Assembly: GCF_947179515.1 (NCBI RefSeq)
Contig: NC_067492.1
Location: forward strand, 12,139,847-12,203,846
Length of the DNA: 64,000 nt
From: Apodemus sylvaticus
Taxonomy: Eukaryota; Chordata; Mammalia; Rodentia; Muridae
Direction of reading: 5' to 3'
Below, piece by piece: positions 1 to 11,134 of this stretch. A program made the position numbers and the translations under genes. The notes beneath the pieces are model-generated. The model ran no database searches and was not told the origin of the DNA. It was given only the letters and a program-made list of their open reading frames with translations. The first letter of the stretch is position 1; every line of letters begins with the position of its first letter.

Positions 1-267
1 CCTCTGAGGGAGGGGTTTGGCGGTAGCCTACATGAGGCAAACATAGTTGGGCCAGCGGCTGCTGGAACTTAAATTTGTCAGGCTAGCTTTGTGAACCTCC
101 TGACCAGAGCCCAGGGAATCTGGTGACGTTGGAGGGGAGCCTTGGATTTGAAGCCAACTGAAGAGGAGACAGGGAGGCTGCCAAGCCCACCCAGCGGCCA
201 CTGCTGTGGCTCCAGGTGGGTCTATAGGGGGATGTCCCTGAGATGGATGGTGATGGTAACGATCTAG

Positions 268-540
268 TGGCTGAGGGTAGTGGTTCTGTGGTAGAGTCCC
301 TGACTGGTATTCATGAGGCCTTGGGTTAGATCCTAAAAAGAGCTAGCTCCCCTAGGAACTGGCAATCAATCTCCAACACTCACCCAAAGGCAAGCTGGGC
401 GGGCACCCAAAAAAGCAGAACTCAATTCTCTTCTAGATAAAACAATACTCAAGAGGCAGATGGTAAGATTTAGACTGTACAGTGAGCTCAGGGCGAGCCT
501 GGGCTACATGATGGACCTGTCTCAAAGAAAACTTTTATAC
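268..540 (+). mobile_element. B4-type SINE (ID-like head, B1-like tail)
   Basis: The left part reads like an ID element (GTGGTAGAGT, then CATGAGGCCTTGGGTTAGATCC). The right part is B1-like (GGGCGAGCCTGGGCTACATG, then a CTGTCTCAAAGAAAA tail). ID-plus-B1 fusion is the known architecture of rodent B4. It is diverged and therefore old. A (TC)n tract follows 66 bp downstream. Confidence 0.7.
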
Positions 541-603
541 ATAGAAAAACAAAGTTATAGTCTCTCCTTCTCTTTCCGTCTCTTTCCTTCTCCCTCCCTC
601 CCC

Positions 604-606
<3 letters not shown>

Positions 607-656
<50 letters not shown>
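607..656. repeat. (TC)n microsatellite, about 25 uninterrupted units
   Basis: This is a pure TC dinucleotide tract preceded by an imperfect pyrimidine run (from about 565). It is a polypyrimidine mirror repeat, so it is a candidate for polymorphic length and triplex (H-DNA) formation. Ser/Leu and Arg/Glu repeat reading frames across it are artefacts. Confidence 0.98.
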
Positions 657-658
<2 letters not shown>

Positions 659-2499
659 AGAGATATGAAAATGTACATTTTCAAGGGACCCTGTAGAGGC
701 AGTGAACCCTAGGTGTGTGCACTGAACTAACACTACTTTTTCCAGGATACTTTATTTATTTTGAAAGAAATCAAAGGCAGCAGAATGTTACCAATATTTG
801 GGTTCGGAGGTGGAGCTGCTTCTTTCGTAAACACAGAAACGTCACAGCTGTAACTGAACAGCACACATATTAGGTGTATTTTTTAACTTCCAAAATTCAC
901 AAATATGAAGAGGCCTCAGCTTGCCCCTCCTGCTGAGGCCCAGGGTGCCCCAGGCCCTGCCAAGTCATCATTCACAGCTTCTGCTTCTCCTGGGCAAAGG
1001 AAAACCCTCACCAGGACAGAGCTCTTCCACACTGGGCACCTGAACTCCAATCCCCTTCGAGGGAGGGGCAGGCAGACAGCTCCCACCCAGAGGGCTCTGC
1101 TTTCAGAGTCCATCTAGATGAGGTGCTGAGGACAGGGTCCAGTCCACCAGCCACACTCCAGGAGCCCAGTGACATCATCAATCACCAATCAGAGCTGCTG
1201 ATGGGCCAGGGAGAAGTCCTGTTGCCACAGGGGACTGCTGAGATTCCGGCTGGAGGCTGGGACACAGAGACACATGGGACCAGCTGGTACTAAATCTACC
1301 ACCCTCCACTACGAATCGACCCTGGGACTCACTGAACCCCTCAACTTGAAGTTTCTCCTCCTCCCTCATAGATAAAGGGCAGCTATATCTCCCTGGACCT
1401 TGCCCTGCTCGGTGCCAGACCCCCCACCCTCCTACAGAAAAGCCCATCTGTCCTATTGATTAAGCCATTAAGGTACTAGTAAATTGGCTATCCTCTGTTT
1501 GTCTTGATCTCAGTAAGTTCCTAAGGAAGAAAACAATCCTGGGAAGACCCACCCGCCCCTAACTGCAGCCATTTTGAAATCACGGTCCAACCGTGGCCGT
1601 GGAAGGGCTTAAAAGCCTTTTATTTCTGCTAACTCCTTACCTCACACCCACTTGCAAGTTAACAATATAGAGGTCAGAAAAGCCGTCCCTTCAGAAAGGG
1701 TCATTTGGAGCAGGTTCCCACAGACTCAGCTTGCTGGGCTCAAACGTGAGCCACCCATCTCCATCCGGGTTGAATTGTTCAGGTAGACAGCCCCCCCTTC
1801 ACCATGGAAACAGAAACCATCCTGTGGGGCCTGTCCTTCCAAGAACAGGCAGTAAAAATTTCTGGGAGGCAGCTGCCTCTGCGCTCACCCCTATACCCGG
1901 AGCAACCCAGCAACCGTGGAGACAGCTCCAGTTTGTTGCTGGGAGGTAGTTGGGGGGGTGATGGGGGGGGAGGGAGGAGAGGAGAAGCCACCAGATAACT
2001 GAAACCTCTGCTGTCTTCCTGCCACTGCGGACCATCGCCATAGAAACCACATCCTGCTGCTACCATGGCAACCATGCAGTACCAGCCACTTCGCAAGCAA
2101 TGAGGCAGAGGCCACTCAGGAAGGCAGCTGCTGCAAGGCCTTGGTGCTGAGTGTCCTGCGGTCCCCCGTCACGGGGCCAGGAAGTGACAGTGGAGAGCCT
2201 TCCAAGTGATGCAGTTTGGAGTTTAAAAGCTTACTTCCTGCTTGTTAAGGACTTAGCCCTGAATCAACTATTTCCTTGTTCCCAAGCAAAAGCATCTGTT
2301 AGGAGCCCGCAAATGCGACGGGGCACTGGGTTTCATCTGACCATGGCTGCGGTCAGGTGGTGGGAGAGGTTCACCTCGGTACAGGTACACACTAGCTTCA
2401 GCCATTCTACAAGACCGGACACTGGAGAGTCAGGCCCTTCCAGAAGGAGCACCTGACTTCATCCTCCTGGTCCTCCTCAAGTAACAGATTTCCCACTTT
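657..2499. other. Unique non-repetitive stretch, no gene recognised
   Basis: No SINE, LTR or exon is recognised. The 905-1117 segment is open on both strands but has no recognisable domain or splice context. Visible motifs are a YY1-like GCCATTTTG near 1568, an inverted repeat CACGGT-CCA-ACCGTG at 1581-1595, and several RFX-like half sites between 1800 and 2080. It is probably intronic or intergenic. Confidence 0.6.
2059..2072 (-). promoter_or_regulatory. RFX X-box-like site
   Basis: GCTACCATGGCAAC reads on the minus strand as GTTGCC-AT-GGTAGC. It differs at one position from the RFX family X-box palindrome (GTNRCC, 0-3 nt, RGYAAC). The related strings CCATGGAAAC (1803-1812), AGCAACCGTGG (about 1910) and CCATAGAAAC (2038-2047) lie within 270 bp. 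Motif evidence only. Confidence 0.35.
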
Positions 2500-2600
2500 A
2501 TAACAACATTTCAAAGGTCAATTTCAAAGCCTAAATGATTTGACGGAGGTCACACAGCATAAAAAGGCTGGTTTTCTCTCCAGCTATCGGGCCCTGAAAA
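2500..2600 (-). mobile_element. MIR SINE fragment (probable)
   Basis: The stretch GATTTGACGGAGGTCACACAGCATAAAAAGGCTGG follows the antisense MIR core (GACTTGCCCAAGGTCACACAGCTAG...GGCAGAGC). It is heavily diverged, as expected for a pre-rodent element. Confidence 0.45.
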
Positions 2601-3267
2601 ATCCAAGTTAGCTCAGTTACACGCGATGCAAAGTCTACAGAGGAGCCAGGCTTACTTAACAGCCAGTGCCAACTTCTTACTAGGAATTATTCCAATTAGA
2701 CCCCCGTGGCTGCTCCACTGAGATGACTGGTGTGTCATGCACGCCTCGCGCTCGCTTCTCCTACAGTGGAGACCACTGCAGGTGTGAATGTGGAGACTGG
2801 GGAGACGCGAACCTGTCAGCAGACGAGAAGCGAATTTGTGGAGTATACTCTTGGCAGAAAAACTCCAGGCACTCAGCAGGTAACAAGGGTCCAGTCTGGA
2901 TGAGGCCCTCTGGCCAATGCTACTCCCAAAAACCTGGCAACTGCAACGGGCAACAGTGTGGGTGCACTCACTCCCTCACTTACTCACTCACTCACTCACA
3001 CTCAAAGTCCCTGAGCACAGCTCTCCTAAATTACAGCTGGATCACCCCATTGCTTCAGCCCAAGCCACAAGACCAGTTTAATACCATCTTTAGTCACGGC
3101 CGCTCTGCAAATGGCCCCTTCGATGTGAATGTGGGCAGACTGTCCTGTCCCCACCTCATCACTCTGAGGGCTAACGAAGGCATGAACATCTCTGAGAGCC
3201 TCTTCCCGCCATGCCCATGGGCATGTGCTGTGTTGAACCATGTGAAGCTTTTCTTTTTTTTACATTA
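2601..3267. other. Unique stretch with a short CTCA-repeat
   Basis: No repeat family or exon is recognised. A frame from 2723 to 3268 stays open for 181 codons, but it runs through a (CTCA)n-like patch at about 2965-3002 and ends in the T-run before a GT microsatellite. Nothing in its translation resembles a known domain, so I do not call it a gene. Confidence 0.5.
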
Positions 3268-3461
3268 GTGTGTGTGTGTGTGTGTGTGTGTGCATGAGTC
3301 ATGTTCGTGTCACATCATGCGTGCATGTGGAGGTCAAAGGACAACCTTCAGGGGTCGGTGCGCCTCTTCCACCGCATGGGTTGCAGGGATTTAACTCTGC
3401 AACCCATGCCATTATGCCTGGCAACAAGGGCCCTGACCTACTGAGCCATCTTACTAGCCAC
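3268..3461 (-). mobile_element. B3-type SINE with 5' (GT)n end
   Basis: A (GT)n run (3268-3292) is followed by GTGGAGGTCAAAGGACAACCTTC and ends in CTACTGAGCCATCTTACTAGCC. This is the antisense reading of the tRNA-derived B2/B3 head (GGCTRGTAAGATGGCTCAGTAG). The GT run is the antisense of the CA-rich tail of the element. Confidence 0.8.
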
Positions 3462-5058
3462 ACAAAGCTGTTGTTGCTGCTGTTGTTGCTGCTGTGGACA
3501 GTGGTAGTGGCACCATTATACACCATTAAACGGCTGGCATTTTCTGGTTTATCCTAATGTCTACACTTCCTAAGAACACCCAGTCTACAGATAATAAGTG
3601 AGGCTTGTGGAAGTTCAGAAATCCCTCAAGATAAGAGAAGAAGCGAAGATTGAAAGGGTTTAAGCTCACTCCTGCATGGCTTCAGGGCCCCAGGTCCTTC
3701 CTTTTCCATCACCTCTGCATGGCTCTGGAGGCCAGGACTGGTGCAAATAGGTGGGCATACAAATCCGAGAACCTGCTTTCTCTGCTGCAGAGAAAGAGAG
3801 AGAGAGGCCAGAGCTGTGTGGGAGCAGTCCAACTCCTGCCCCCAAACTGAAGGGCAAAGAGGGGGGAATTGTGGGGGTTTTAAGTTTTTCAACCAATACC
3901 ACCAGATGTGCACACAAGTGGACCATCATCTAATCTGCCTTAGCCTTGTTGGCCAATGAAACGGTATATGACGCTCGCACAAGTGTGCAGGTGCCATTAG
4001 TAGCAAGCACACCTATATGAGCACCCACCGACCTAGGTGATTTTCCATTCCCATTCCTTTCCTGGTCTACACAGTTCCTTCACCAAGACATAGTTCAGTC
4101 TGGGTCCAGGAGGAAGTTTGGGAGCCAGCTCCTTCCATGCCTACGGTCTGTTCCCAAGAAGGTCAGGGTGCAGGTCAGGACATCCAATAATTCCCGTCCC
4201 GGAAGGCCCTGGTCATTAGCCACCATACTGCCACTTCCTAGTTCCCAGCTCTGCACATTAGCAAGCCCCCTGGGACAGGTAAGCTGACACTTAGCAAATG
4301 GTGGGGCACGATGTCAAGATGATGACAGACAGATCTGCTGTTGCTCCGCTGTCTTCAGATCTGAGAGAGCTGAAGAGGAACTGCTAGCATGAGGTAATCC
4401 ATGGCTTTGCCCGTAGACGGTTCAAAGCAGTCTCAAGAAAGAGCACCCTCCTGACTCCAGCCTTCCAAAGAGCGAGGCACCTTCCAACAGTCACACGCCC
4501 CACCCCCTCTACATCCAACACATGCATGTGTGCACAGAGTCAACCAGTCTGGCACGGGGGCACCCCTGGCATTCACTTTGCCTTACGAAGAAATTCCACA
4601 CCTCCTCCCGACTTCATTTTCCTAGAAAATCCTCCACCAATAAAAGGTTCCCGTGGCTGGGGCGGGAGGTCAGCCCTGAAATAGACGTCTCATGCGACTG
4701 CCAACTTTGTGCCCTGGCTACATCTTTCTTCCAAGCCTCTGGAGAAATGTTGAGCTCCAAAACTGACATTCCCAAGGGATGGGATCATTTCCGACCAATT
4801 CCCCCAAGAGAGTCACCACTGCCCTAGAGTTCCGGGGGAAAATGCGCACCGTCTCCCTAAGGCAGCCAAGGGAGATTCCAAGGTCTTTTGCTTCCTCCAA
4901 GCAGCTTATAATTTATTTGGCAATTATGGCAAATGTGGTACAGAAAACAAGAAGAAGTGAAAAGCCCGAAGTGCCCTGTTTCTCTCCCCATCTCCTCTCT
5001 CTGCCCCATTTCCTTCCCAGGGTCATCTCTCTTGACAGCACAAGGTGTTCTCTCGGTG
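3462..5058. other. Unique stretch, possible conserved noncoding element at its right end
   Basis: No repeats are recognised apart from short purine runs (about 3790-3810). The 4620-4960 part looks non-random: AT-rich homeobox-like words (CTTATAATTTATTTGGCAATTATGGC, split here by the eye into TAATTTATT and CAATTA) are embedded in GC-rich unique DNA. No splice-flanked frame is seen. Confidence 0.5.
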
Positions 5059-5392
5059 AATTTTTTTTTTTTTTTTTGCATTTATACAGCTTTCAATACC
5101 TTTGTTCAACACTTTTGTGTAATAATGAGTCTTGAAGAATGGCAGGTTTTGGAGCCTATCCGCAGATGGGCATGCTAGATGTATGGCGACATTTGTCATG
5201 GCTACATTCTATCCTACTGGCTATGCATGCTATAATGTACCTACCTGTGCTTTCATTAATAAGAACCTTAACTGCTATTTCCTTTCCCACTGTGTTTCAA
5301 ATGTTCATATATATATATGAGACATGAATATTTATCATATATCATATAAAATTTACTTATGTGTATATAAAGTATATTTGTTGGTTGTTTTT
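5059..5392. other. T17 run followed by AT-rich unique DNA
   Basis: A run of about 17 T is followed by AT-rich sequence and a short (AT)n (about 5308-5320). It could be a decayed repeat tail, but no family is recognisable. Confidence 0.4.
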
Positions 5393-5586
5393 AGCTGTGT
5401 GCATGATTGCATGAGTATATGTATGTGTACTGTGTGTGCCTGTAGAAATTCACAGAGGTCACAGAGGTCAGAAGGAGCATTTGATGCCCCCGGAACTGGA
5501 GTTACGGGTGGTTGTGAGCCACCATGTGGGTGCTGGGAACTAAACCTCGGCTTCTATAAAAGCGGCCAATGCTCTCAACCGCTCAT
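5393..5586 (-). mobile_element. B3-type SINE
   Basis: It contains GTGTGCCTGTAGAAATTCACAGAGGTCA, then GGAACTGGAGTTACGGGTGG, TTGTGAGCCACCATGTGGGTGCTGGGAACTAAACC and CTCTCAACCGCTC. This is the antisense B2/B3 body and tRNA-like head. A 10-bp duplication (CACAGAGGT twice) is visible near 5450-5470. Confidence 0.85.
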
Positions 5587-6721
5587 TCGTTGTACTTAGA
5601 AGCATCTTTAGGCATGCCTCTCTGGCCACACAGAGGGAATCTTTTAGGAAGACACTCAGAAGCTCAAATACCTAAAGCCAGTGACAGCTGCGACCTCAGG
5701 GAACAAGCCTGCCCTGCCTCTGCCCTCCATGGAGTCCATAGCTCATTTGGAGACAGCTCAAGAAGCCATCAAGCTAGAGAGAGACAAATCCTAGCTGGGA
5801 CCCAAGAGGAACCAGACACTAATGAAAGGCCCTAGCCAACAGAGGACAGAGCGTTAGCATCCTGGGGAGAAGGCAGCGTCCACATTCCAGGGCCTGTGGT
5901 ACGACATGCCCTCCAGAGAACAACAGGTGAACAGAGTGGTTCAGCTGGGCACAGAGAGTTCCAGCACCCTGGGGAGGGCAGGCGCTACACAACCACAGCC
6001 AGAGGGTAGGAAGGTGAGGAGATGTGAGTGTGATTTGAATCTCGGAGGGAGTCCGAGAGAGCCAAGAATGAGCCACCCACCTGAGACACAAGCCCAGGCT
6101 GCAAGGGATGGCCACGTCAGCAGGTCGGCAAGAACTTTCAGGAGTCTCCATGCGTGGCAAACGGGGAAGGTTAAAAGAACATCTGGCCCAGCTGGAGTCA
6201 GGTGACGGTGAACCTCAAGAAAGGCAGCCATGGCATCTTCGCTGGCTGGGTCAGCCAGGGTTTAACCAGCCACTTAGGTATCCAAACTGTTGAACATTAA
6301 CTCTGAGAAGTGGTTACGTGGGTGACAGAAGTCACCAGATGCAAAAAAAACCAAAAAAACCAACAACAACAAACAAACAAACAAAAAACAGAGATGGGGG
6401 TGTAAGTGGAGGAAACTGCCCACACTTCTGTATTGGAAGGATTGAGGTGTGTGTGGTGGGGGTGGGTGGTGGGAGATCCTGAAGCTAGGGCCTGGGAAAC
6501 CAATGGAAGCCAGGCCTCAGAGAGGGAGCCCAGGAGAGGCTGAGCTGCTGCTGGGGGCTGACTGGGACTCTTCACGCTTCCTCCTGGCTCAGGCTGAGCC
6601 CAGCAGCACAGGTGCCTAGACCCACACTTTACTGGCCAGCCTGGGCTAAAGGTGGTAATCAGAAGAAGACCATGAAACATACCCAAGTGTAGCTTCCTAC
6701 TGATCTCCAGGACTACAGTAG
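5587..6721. other. Unique stretch, A-rich patch near 6340-6390
   Basis: No gene is recognised. Positions 6341-6388 are A-rich with CAAA/AACA repeats, and 6445-6475 is a GTG/GGGTGG-rich patch. The open frames on both strands here show no domain. Confidence 0.5.
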
Positions 6722-7024
6722 TGTCTTAGTTACGGTTTTACTGCTGTGAACAGACACCCATGACCAAGGCAACTTTATAAAGGACTCACAGGCTCAGAGC
6801 TTCAGTCCATTATCATCAAAGCAGGAGCATGGGAAGATCCAGGCAGGCATGGTGCAGGAGGAGCTGAGGGTTCTACTTCTTCATCTGAAGGAAGCCAGGA
6901 ACAAACTGGCTTCCAGGCAGCTAGGGTGAAGGTCTTAAGCCCATGCCCACAGTGACACACCCACTCCAACAAGGCCACACCTTCTAATCCTGCTACTCCC
7001 TGGGCCAAGCCTATAAACCATCAT
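6722..7024 (-). mobile_element. LTR-type rodent dispersed repeat
   Basis: The plus strand begins TGTCTTAGTTACGGTTTTAC and ends GGGCCAAGCCTATAAACCATCAT, so the element has TGT...(A)CA-like ends. It matches a very common mouse repeat containing AGTCCATTATCATCAAAGC and AACAAGGCCACACCTTCTAAT. In the minus reading the termini resemble an LTR. The exact family (RMER or MaLR-like) is uncertain. Only noncoding repeat sequence is present. Confidence 0.65.
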
Positions 7025-7084
7025 AAATAGTTCCTGATGGAACACACACAATGGAGATAGAAACAACATAGGTGGGCTTCACTG

Positions 7085-7110
7085 CAAACACACACACACA
7101 CACACACACA
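7085..7110. repeat. (CA)n microsatellite
   Basis: About 12 CA units stand immediately before the B1 that starts at 7111. A second CA-rich patch (7314-7338) follows the B1 tail, so this tract may be part of a target-site duplication. Confidence 0.95.
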
Positions 7111-7313
7111 GGGCTGGGCAGTGGTGGCATATGTCTGTAATCGCGGCACTCTGGGAGGCAGAGGCAGGCGGATTTCTGAGTTCAAGGCCAGCCTGGTCTA
7201 CAGAGTGAGTTCCCGGACAGCAAGGGCTACACAGAGAAACCCTGTCTCGAAAAAATTAAATCCAAAAAAACCAAAAAAAAAACAAACAAACAAACAAACA
7301 AAACAAAAAAACC
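7111..7313 (+). mobile_element. B1 SINE, full length, with long A-rich tail
   Basis: It runs from GGGCTGGGCAGTGGTGGCAT through the internal GAGGCAGAGGCAGGCGG and GAGTTCAAGGCCAGCCTGG to AGAAACCCTGTCTCG, then an A-rich tail with (CAAA)n. It is close to the young mouse B1 type. It is flanked by CA-rich DNA on both sides. Confidence 0.95.
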
Positions 7314-7338
7314 AAACACACACAAACACACACACACA

Positions 7339-7904
7339 TCTAGAATCTTCTAGGACTAGCGTTCAGACTGATGAGCCATCTCTCAACTTCTGCTCACACA
7401 TAAGCAACTAGAGCCCACGTTCACAGCAATCAACAGCACACAATAGTTCTTCCCTGACACAGCTGCTCACTGCAGCCAAGGTGAACCCTGTGTTGACACC
7501 AAACAAGACCTCTCAATGAAGAGATTTAGGTTATCATGAGGCCTCCCAGCTCAGAGGAAGAATATGGGTTCCCTTTATCCATCCGCCTTCACCCCTCACG
7601 CAGCCCATGGCTGGGTTCAAGGGAGATACCAGTTCCTCTAGGTTTCCTTTGTTTCTGGCCTCACTGGTAGGAGGCACATAGGCCCAAAGGAAAGGGCATC
7701 TTGGGATGTCAAGGCCCTGTCAAGGAATCAGCCAGGAGACCCTGGGGAACTCCTCCATCTCAGGCCACAGCTGGAAAACAGAAGCCTGTGCTCTGCCTGT
7801 GGCTGTCGGGACACACAGGAGATCCTCAGCCAAGAATGCCCTAGAGTGTTGTTCTCTGTCGCTCATCCCTGGGAAAGGGGCCTGTGGTACCTAATCTGAC
7901 AGCA
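7339..7904. other. Unique stretch, nothing recognised
   Basis: No repeat or exon is recognised. Short open frames only. Confidence 0.5.
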
Positions 7905-8095
7905 TCAATGATACCAAGACCAACAGTAGCTGTCATCCATAGGCAGGCACCCTCCTAAGGACTTAGTTACACTGATCCTCGATCTTCACAAGAGCCCTTG
8001 AAGACAGGAAAGCTGTATATGATAGTAAGGTAGCGTATGTCTAGAAACTCACACCGTGGAGCCTGCCTGGTTGACTGCAATCCTGCAGCCACTTC
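7905..8095 (-). mobile_element. MIR SINE, diverged (probable)
   Basis: GGCAGGCACCCTCCTAAGGACTTAGTTACACTGATCCTCGATCTTCACAAGAGCCC tracks the antisense MIR 3' part (TGCCAGGCACTGTGCTAAG...ATCCTCACAACAACCC). The rest continues to the antisense 5' part near GAGCCTGCCTGG. Confidence 0.6.
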
Positions 8096-8239
8096 TCCCG
8101 GTGTGCAGGTGGTAGGCGGAGCCATGCCAGAGTTCCCATGCTATCCTAGCAACAGCCCTACTTTGTGGTTCAAGAAATGAGCCTTCATCCAGGCCCAGTC
8201 AACCGTCCAAGGTAGCAAGCTATGAATGAGGAGCACCTG

Positions 8240-8711
8240 CTATGAATGACCTGCTTCCAGAACTCCATAGCCCTCCCCCAAGTCAGTCTGCGTGCCAGCT
8301 TGCTCGGTCCAGAAGCTCAATGCACCCTGATCCTCTGGAAGTGCGCATGTGCACTCCTCCGTGCCAGCCTCGGCCTCAAACACACAATGCAGAACACCTG
8401 CTGGCCTGCCACAGCAGCAGGCACAAATCCGCTCCTCAAATAGAGCGGAAGTGTCGCCACATTCTAACCTCGTCTCTAGTAAGCGAGTGAAGCCGGTCTC
8501 CATAAACACAGTTATTTTGGAGGTGGACATTTTCAGAACGCTGAGCGGGCTGGCTGCAGGGACTTTGGTGTTTGTTTCTCTCACCGTTTTTAAACTAGCA
8601 GCAGTAGCTACAACAGAAACGCCATCCGCCGTCCGTTTTGGGGACCAGAAGATAGAGCCTTCCTCCTCCAGCCCCGTGATAGTGCTGGCCAGTGAAGCCA
8701 AGAATAGCTAG
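8240..8711. other. CpG-containing segment open on both strands; function unknown
   Basis: The minus strand is open for 153 codons (8240-8701) and the plus strand for 120 codons (8349-8711). Neither translation resembles a family I know, and no acceptor/donor pair or start context is convincing. CpG is unusually frequent for non-island mouse DNA (for example CCATCCGCCGTCCG near 8623-8636). It could be a conserved noncoding element, a decayed exon or chance. Confidence 0.3.
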
Positions 8712-9876
8712 CCAGTTTGAGAGAGTGCCTGGTAAATGCTGTAGCCAATATGGCAGGGCAAAGACTTCATGAGGGGGTTACAGGCCAGCCTCCCAAGGAT
8801 TAGGATGCTTAAATCACATCACGATGTCCCAGTAGTCAGAAGACTATAGCCCTGCAAAACACCTCAGCTTAGAAATAGGATTCTGCTCCTCTCTGGGGAA
8901 CAGCCAAGAGGACCCCTCTACTGAGCAGCATCAAGTGGAAAGAACTACTCCCTACTCAGTGTGCTGTGTGTGACCCCAGAGAGGTGTCCCACTAGCTGCT
9001 ACCGAGGATCAAAGACCAGCCCTGTGTGGAGCTAGCCTCCTGGAGAGTCTCCCGGTGGAGAGGCATCCAATCTGGCCAGGTGGTGGGACAGATCATCTTT
9101 CAGGCGACAGCTGTTTCCGGAACACCTACTAGTTGTAGGGCTTGAGCCAGCTGATTTGGCCTGCCCTCCTCTACAGGGGCCTCTCCCTGGGAACTGGCCT
9201 GTGAGGCTGAGGGAGGAGTTGCCTACAATTATCCTGCCGGAAAGAAGCCCCCCATATCCTGGGCCCTAGGGACCCTGATGAATGCAGACAGTCCCCACAC
9301 AAAGGACTTTGCTTACTTCCTAAGAAGCTGTGAATGGGAAGGGGAATGGGGGTGCCAATTACCCTGCTTGAACATCACACCTATATTTGCATGACAGTTT
9401 CATAGCTTACCCCGTAAGTGTGCAGTTTCTATGTACCAACTGAAAACAAAGCAAACAGAACTCCAAAGAACCCCAACCAGCTAGCTAGCGAAGCAGAGAA
9501 AAGAGCCCTGACCCAGAATCAAAGGGAAAACAGTAAAGCCTCCCTGGCCAAAAAACAAGGCAATTCTGAAGCAGTTTACCAGAAACAGAGTAGAACTCAA
9601 TCTACACACAGCCCCAAACGCATCCCGATAGCAGAAACAGGAAAAGGTGAGCAGACCTTTGGAAGGCCCTACCAACTCAGCTGTTCAAGGCGAGAACGGG
9701 GTCTCCTTCATATCTTTCCTGTCCTTGCTGAGGATGGGAGTGACCAGGGATCCAGAGAAGGGAAGCGAGTGTTAGGATCAGTCTATCTAATCCTAAAGCG
9801 GGCTTCCGGTATCTACCGAGGTATCTACGATTGCTAAGGAAGAGGCATACCAGCATGTTGGTAATGGCCAATAAAA
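8712..9876. other. Unique stretch with an exact octamer motif
   Basis: No gene is recognised. ATTTGCAT, the reverse complement of the POU/OCT octamer, is at 9385-9392. A 139-codon frame (9418-9837) is A-rich and low in complexity at its start and shows no domain. Confidence 0.5.
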
Positions 9877-9885
9877 CACTAGCAG

Positions 9886-10048
9886 AGCAGGACAGTGGTG
9901 GCGCACACCTTTAATCCCAGCACTTGGGAGGCAGAGGCAGGCAGATTTCTGCGTTCGAGGCCAGCCTGTTCTACAGAGTGAGTTCCAGGACAGCCGGGCT
10001 ACACAGAGAAACCCTGTCTTGAAAAACAAAACAATGACAACAAGAAAC
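9886..10048 (+). mobile_element. B1 SINE with 9-bp target-site duplication
   Basis: The B1 body runs from AGCAGGACAGTGGTGGCGCAC to AGAAACCCTGTCTTG, with an A-rich tail. The flanking direct repeats CACTAGCAG at 9877-9885 and 10049-10057 are the target-site duplication made by LINE-driven integration. Confidence 0.95.
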
Positions 10049-10291
10049 CACTAGCAGAAGCTTGTTGTCTGATGGGAAAGCTGGCAACAGAAGGGTCGCC
10101 AGTTGCACCCAGAGGACTGCCAGACACAAGGGTCGGTGGAGTGCGGCAACAGGAAGGACTCCCCTCCCACCGACTCAAGCCGAGCCTCTCAATGTGAATT
10201 GGCCAGTGCTCTGGATGAGCGATCTCCAATGGAGATGCAGCCTGAACTGTTAAGAAATGAGTTTGAAATTCTGTGTGGCTGCCACATTCTA

Positions 10292-10566
10292 TGTGTGTGT
10301 GTGTGTGTGTGTGTTCATGTATTAACACATGTGTGTACCCATGTAGAGGTCAGAGGTAAACAACCTGTGTCTTCCTCTATCACTATCAAACTCTTTGAGA
10401 CAAGATCTCTCACTGAACCCATTCATTTAACCAAAGTTAATGGCCAGGAAGCCCTGAGGATGCCTGTATCCCCACGCCCAGCTTTTATATGGGTGCTGAG
10501 GATTAAAATTCAGGTCCTCACGCTACACAGCAGGCACTCAACAGACTCCACTGTCTCCTCATCCCC
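10292..10566 (-). mobile_element. B3-family SINE (longer variant) with (GT)n end
   Basis: (GT)n at 10292-10314 is followed by CATGTAGAGGTCAGAGGTAAACAACC, then GAGACAAGATCTCTCACTGAACCC. It ends GTGCTGAGGATTAAAATTCAGGTCCTCACGC and ACTCCACTGTCTCCTCATCCCC, the antisense tRNA-like head. The same layout recurs at 47426-47721. Confidence 0.7.
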
Positions 10567-11134
10567 TAATAGCTACGTTCTTAACAAAGTGAAGCCAGTT
10601 ATAACAACACATTTTTACCCCAATATAGCCAACATATTATCATCCCAACATGCAACTTACTTTTTTAAAAATCTGTAAGACAGTTTAGGTTATGTTTTCT
10701 ATACAAAAATCTATAAAATCTGATCTCTATTTGATGTGTTGATACACTGCCATTAGGACCACCTACATTTCCAGAGCTCACAGGCCACGTGGACCCAGGG
10801 ACTGTGTGTGGGAGAGCACAACAAAGAACCAGAAATTCACAGGAAATATAAGGCTCAGAGGGATTCCTTAACGACACCGTGAAGAGGGAGAGCCAAGCCT
10901 GCATACGGAAAACCATGCAGGATGCATGCCTGACTTGAAAAGAAAAATTTAAATTCCTCTAGAGAATCTATAAGCAGAAATGTAGAAACAATCATGTCTG
11001 GAACTCTCATCTGAACAAATCCACGGTGAAAATAACTCAGGAGACAATCAGAGGAATTAAAATATTGCCTGGGCTTTTTGTAACAGAAAATGACTATCTG
11101 TGCGGTAGGTGTGACCTTATGCCTCTTACAGAAC
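10567..11134. other. AT-rich unique stretch
   Basis: Nothing beyond short T- and A-rich runs is recognised. No exon is supported. Confidence 0.5.

Noticed and set aside
460..733. Open frames of 78 and 81 codons across the (TC)n tract
   Set aside because: Ser/Leu and Arg/Glu repeats are translations of a dinucleotide microsatellite and a B4 SINE.
2723..3268. 181-codon plus frame
   Set aside because: Crosses a (CTCA)n patch and ends in a T-run. No similarity to a known protein that I can recognise.
9418..9837. 139-codon plus frame, Lys/Gln/Asn-rich
   Set aside because: Looks like A-rich noncoding DNA. No domain, no splice or promoter context.
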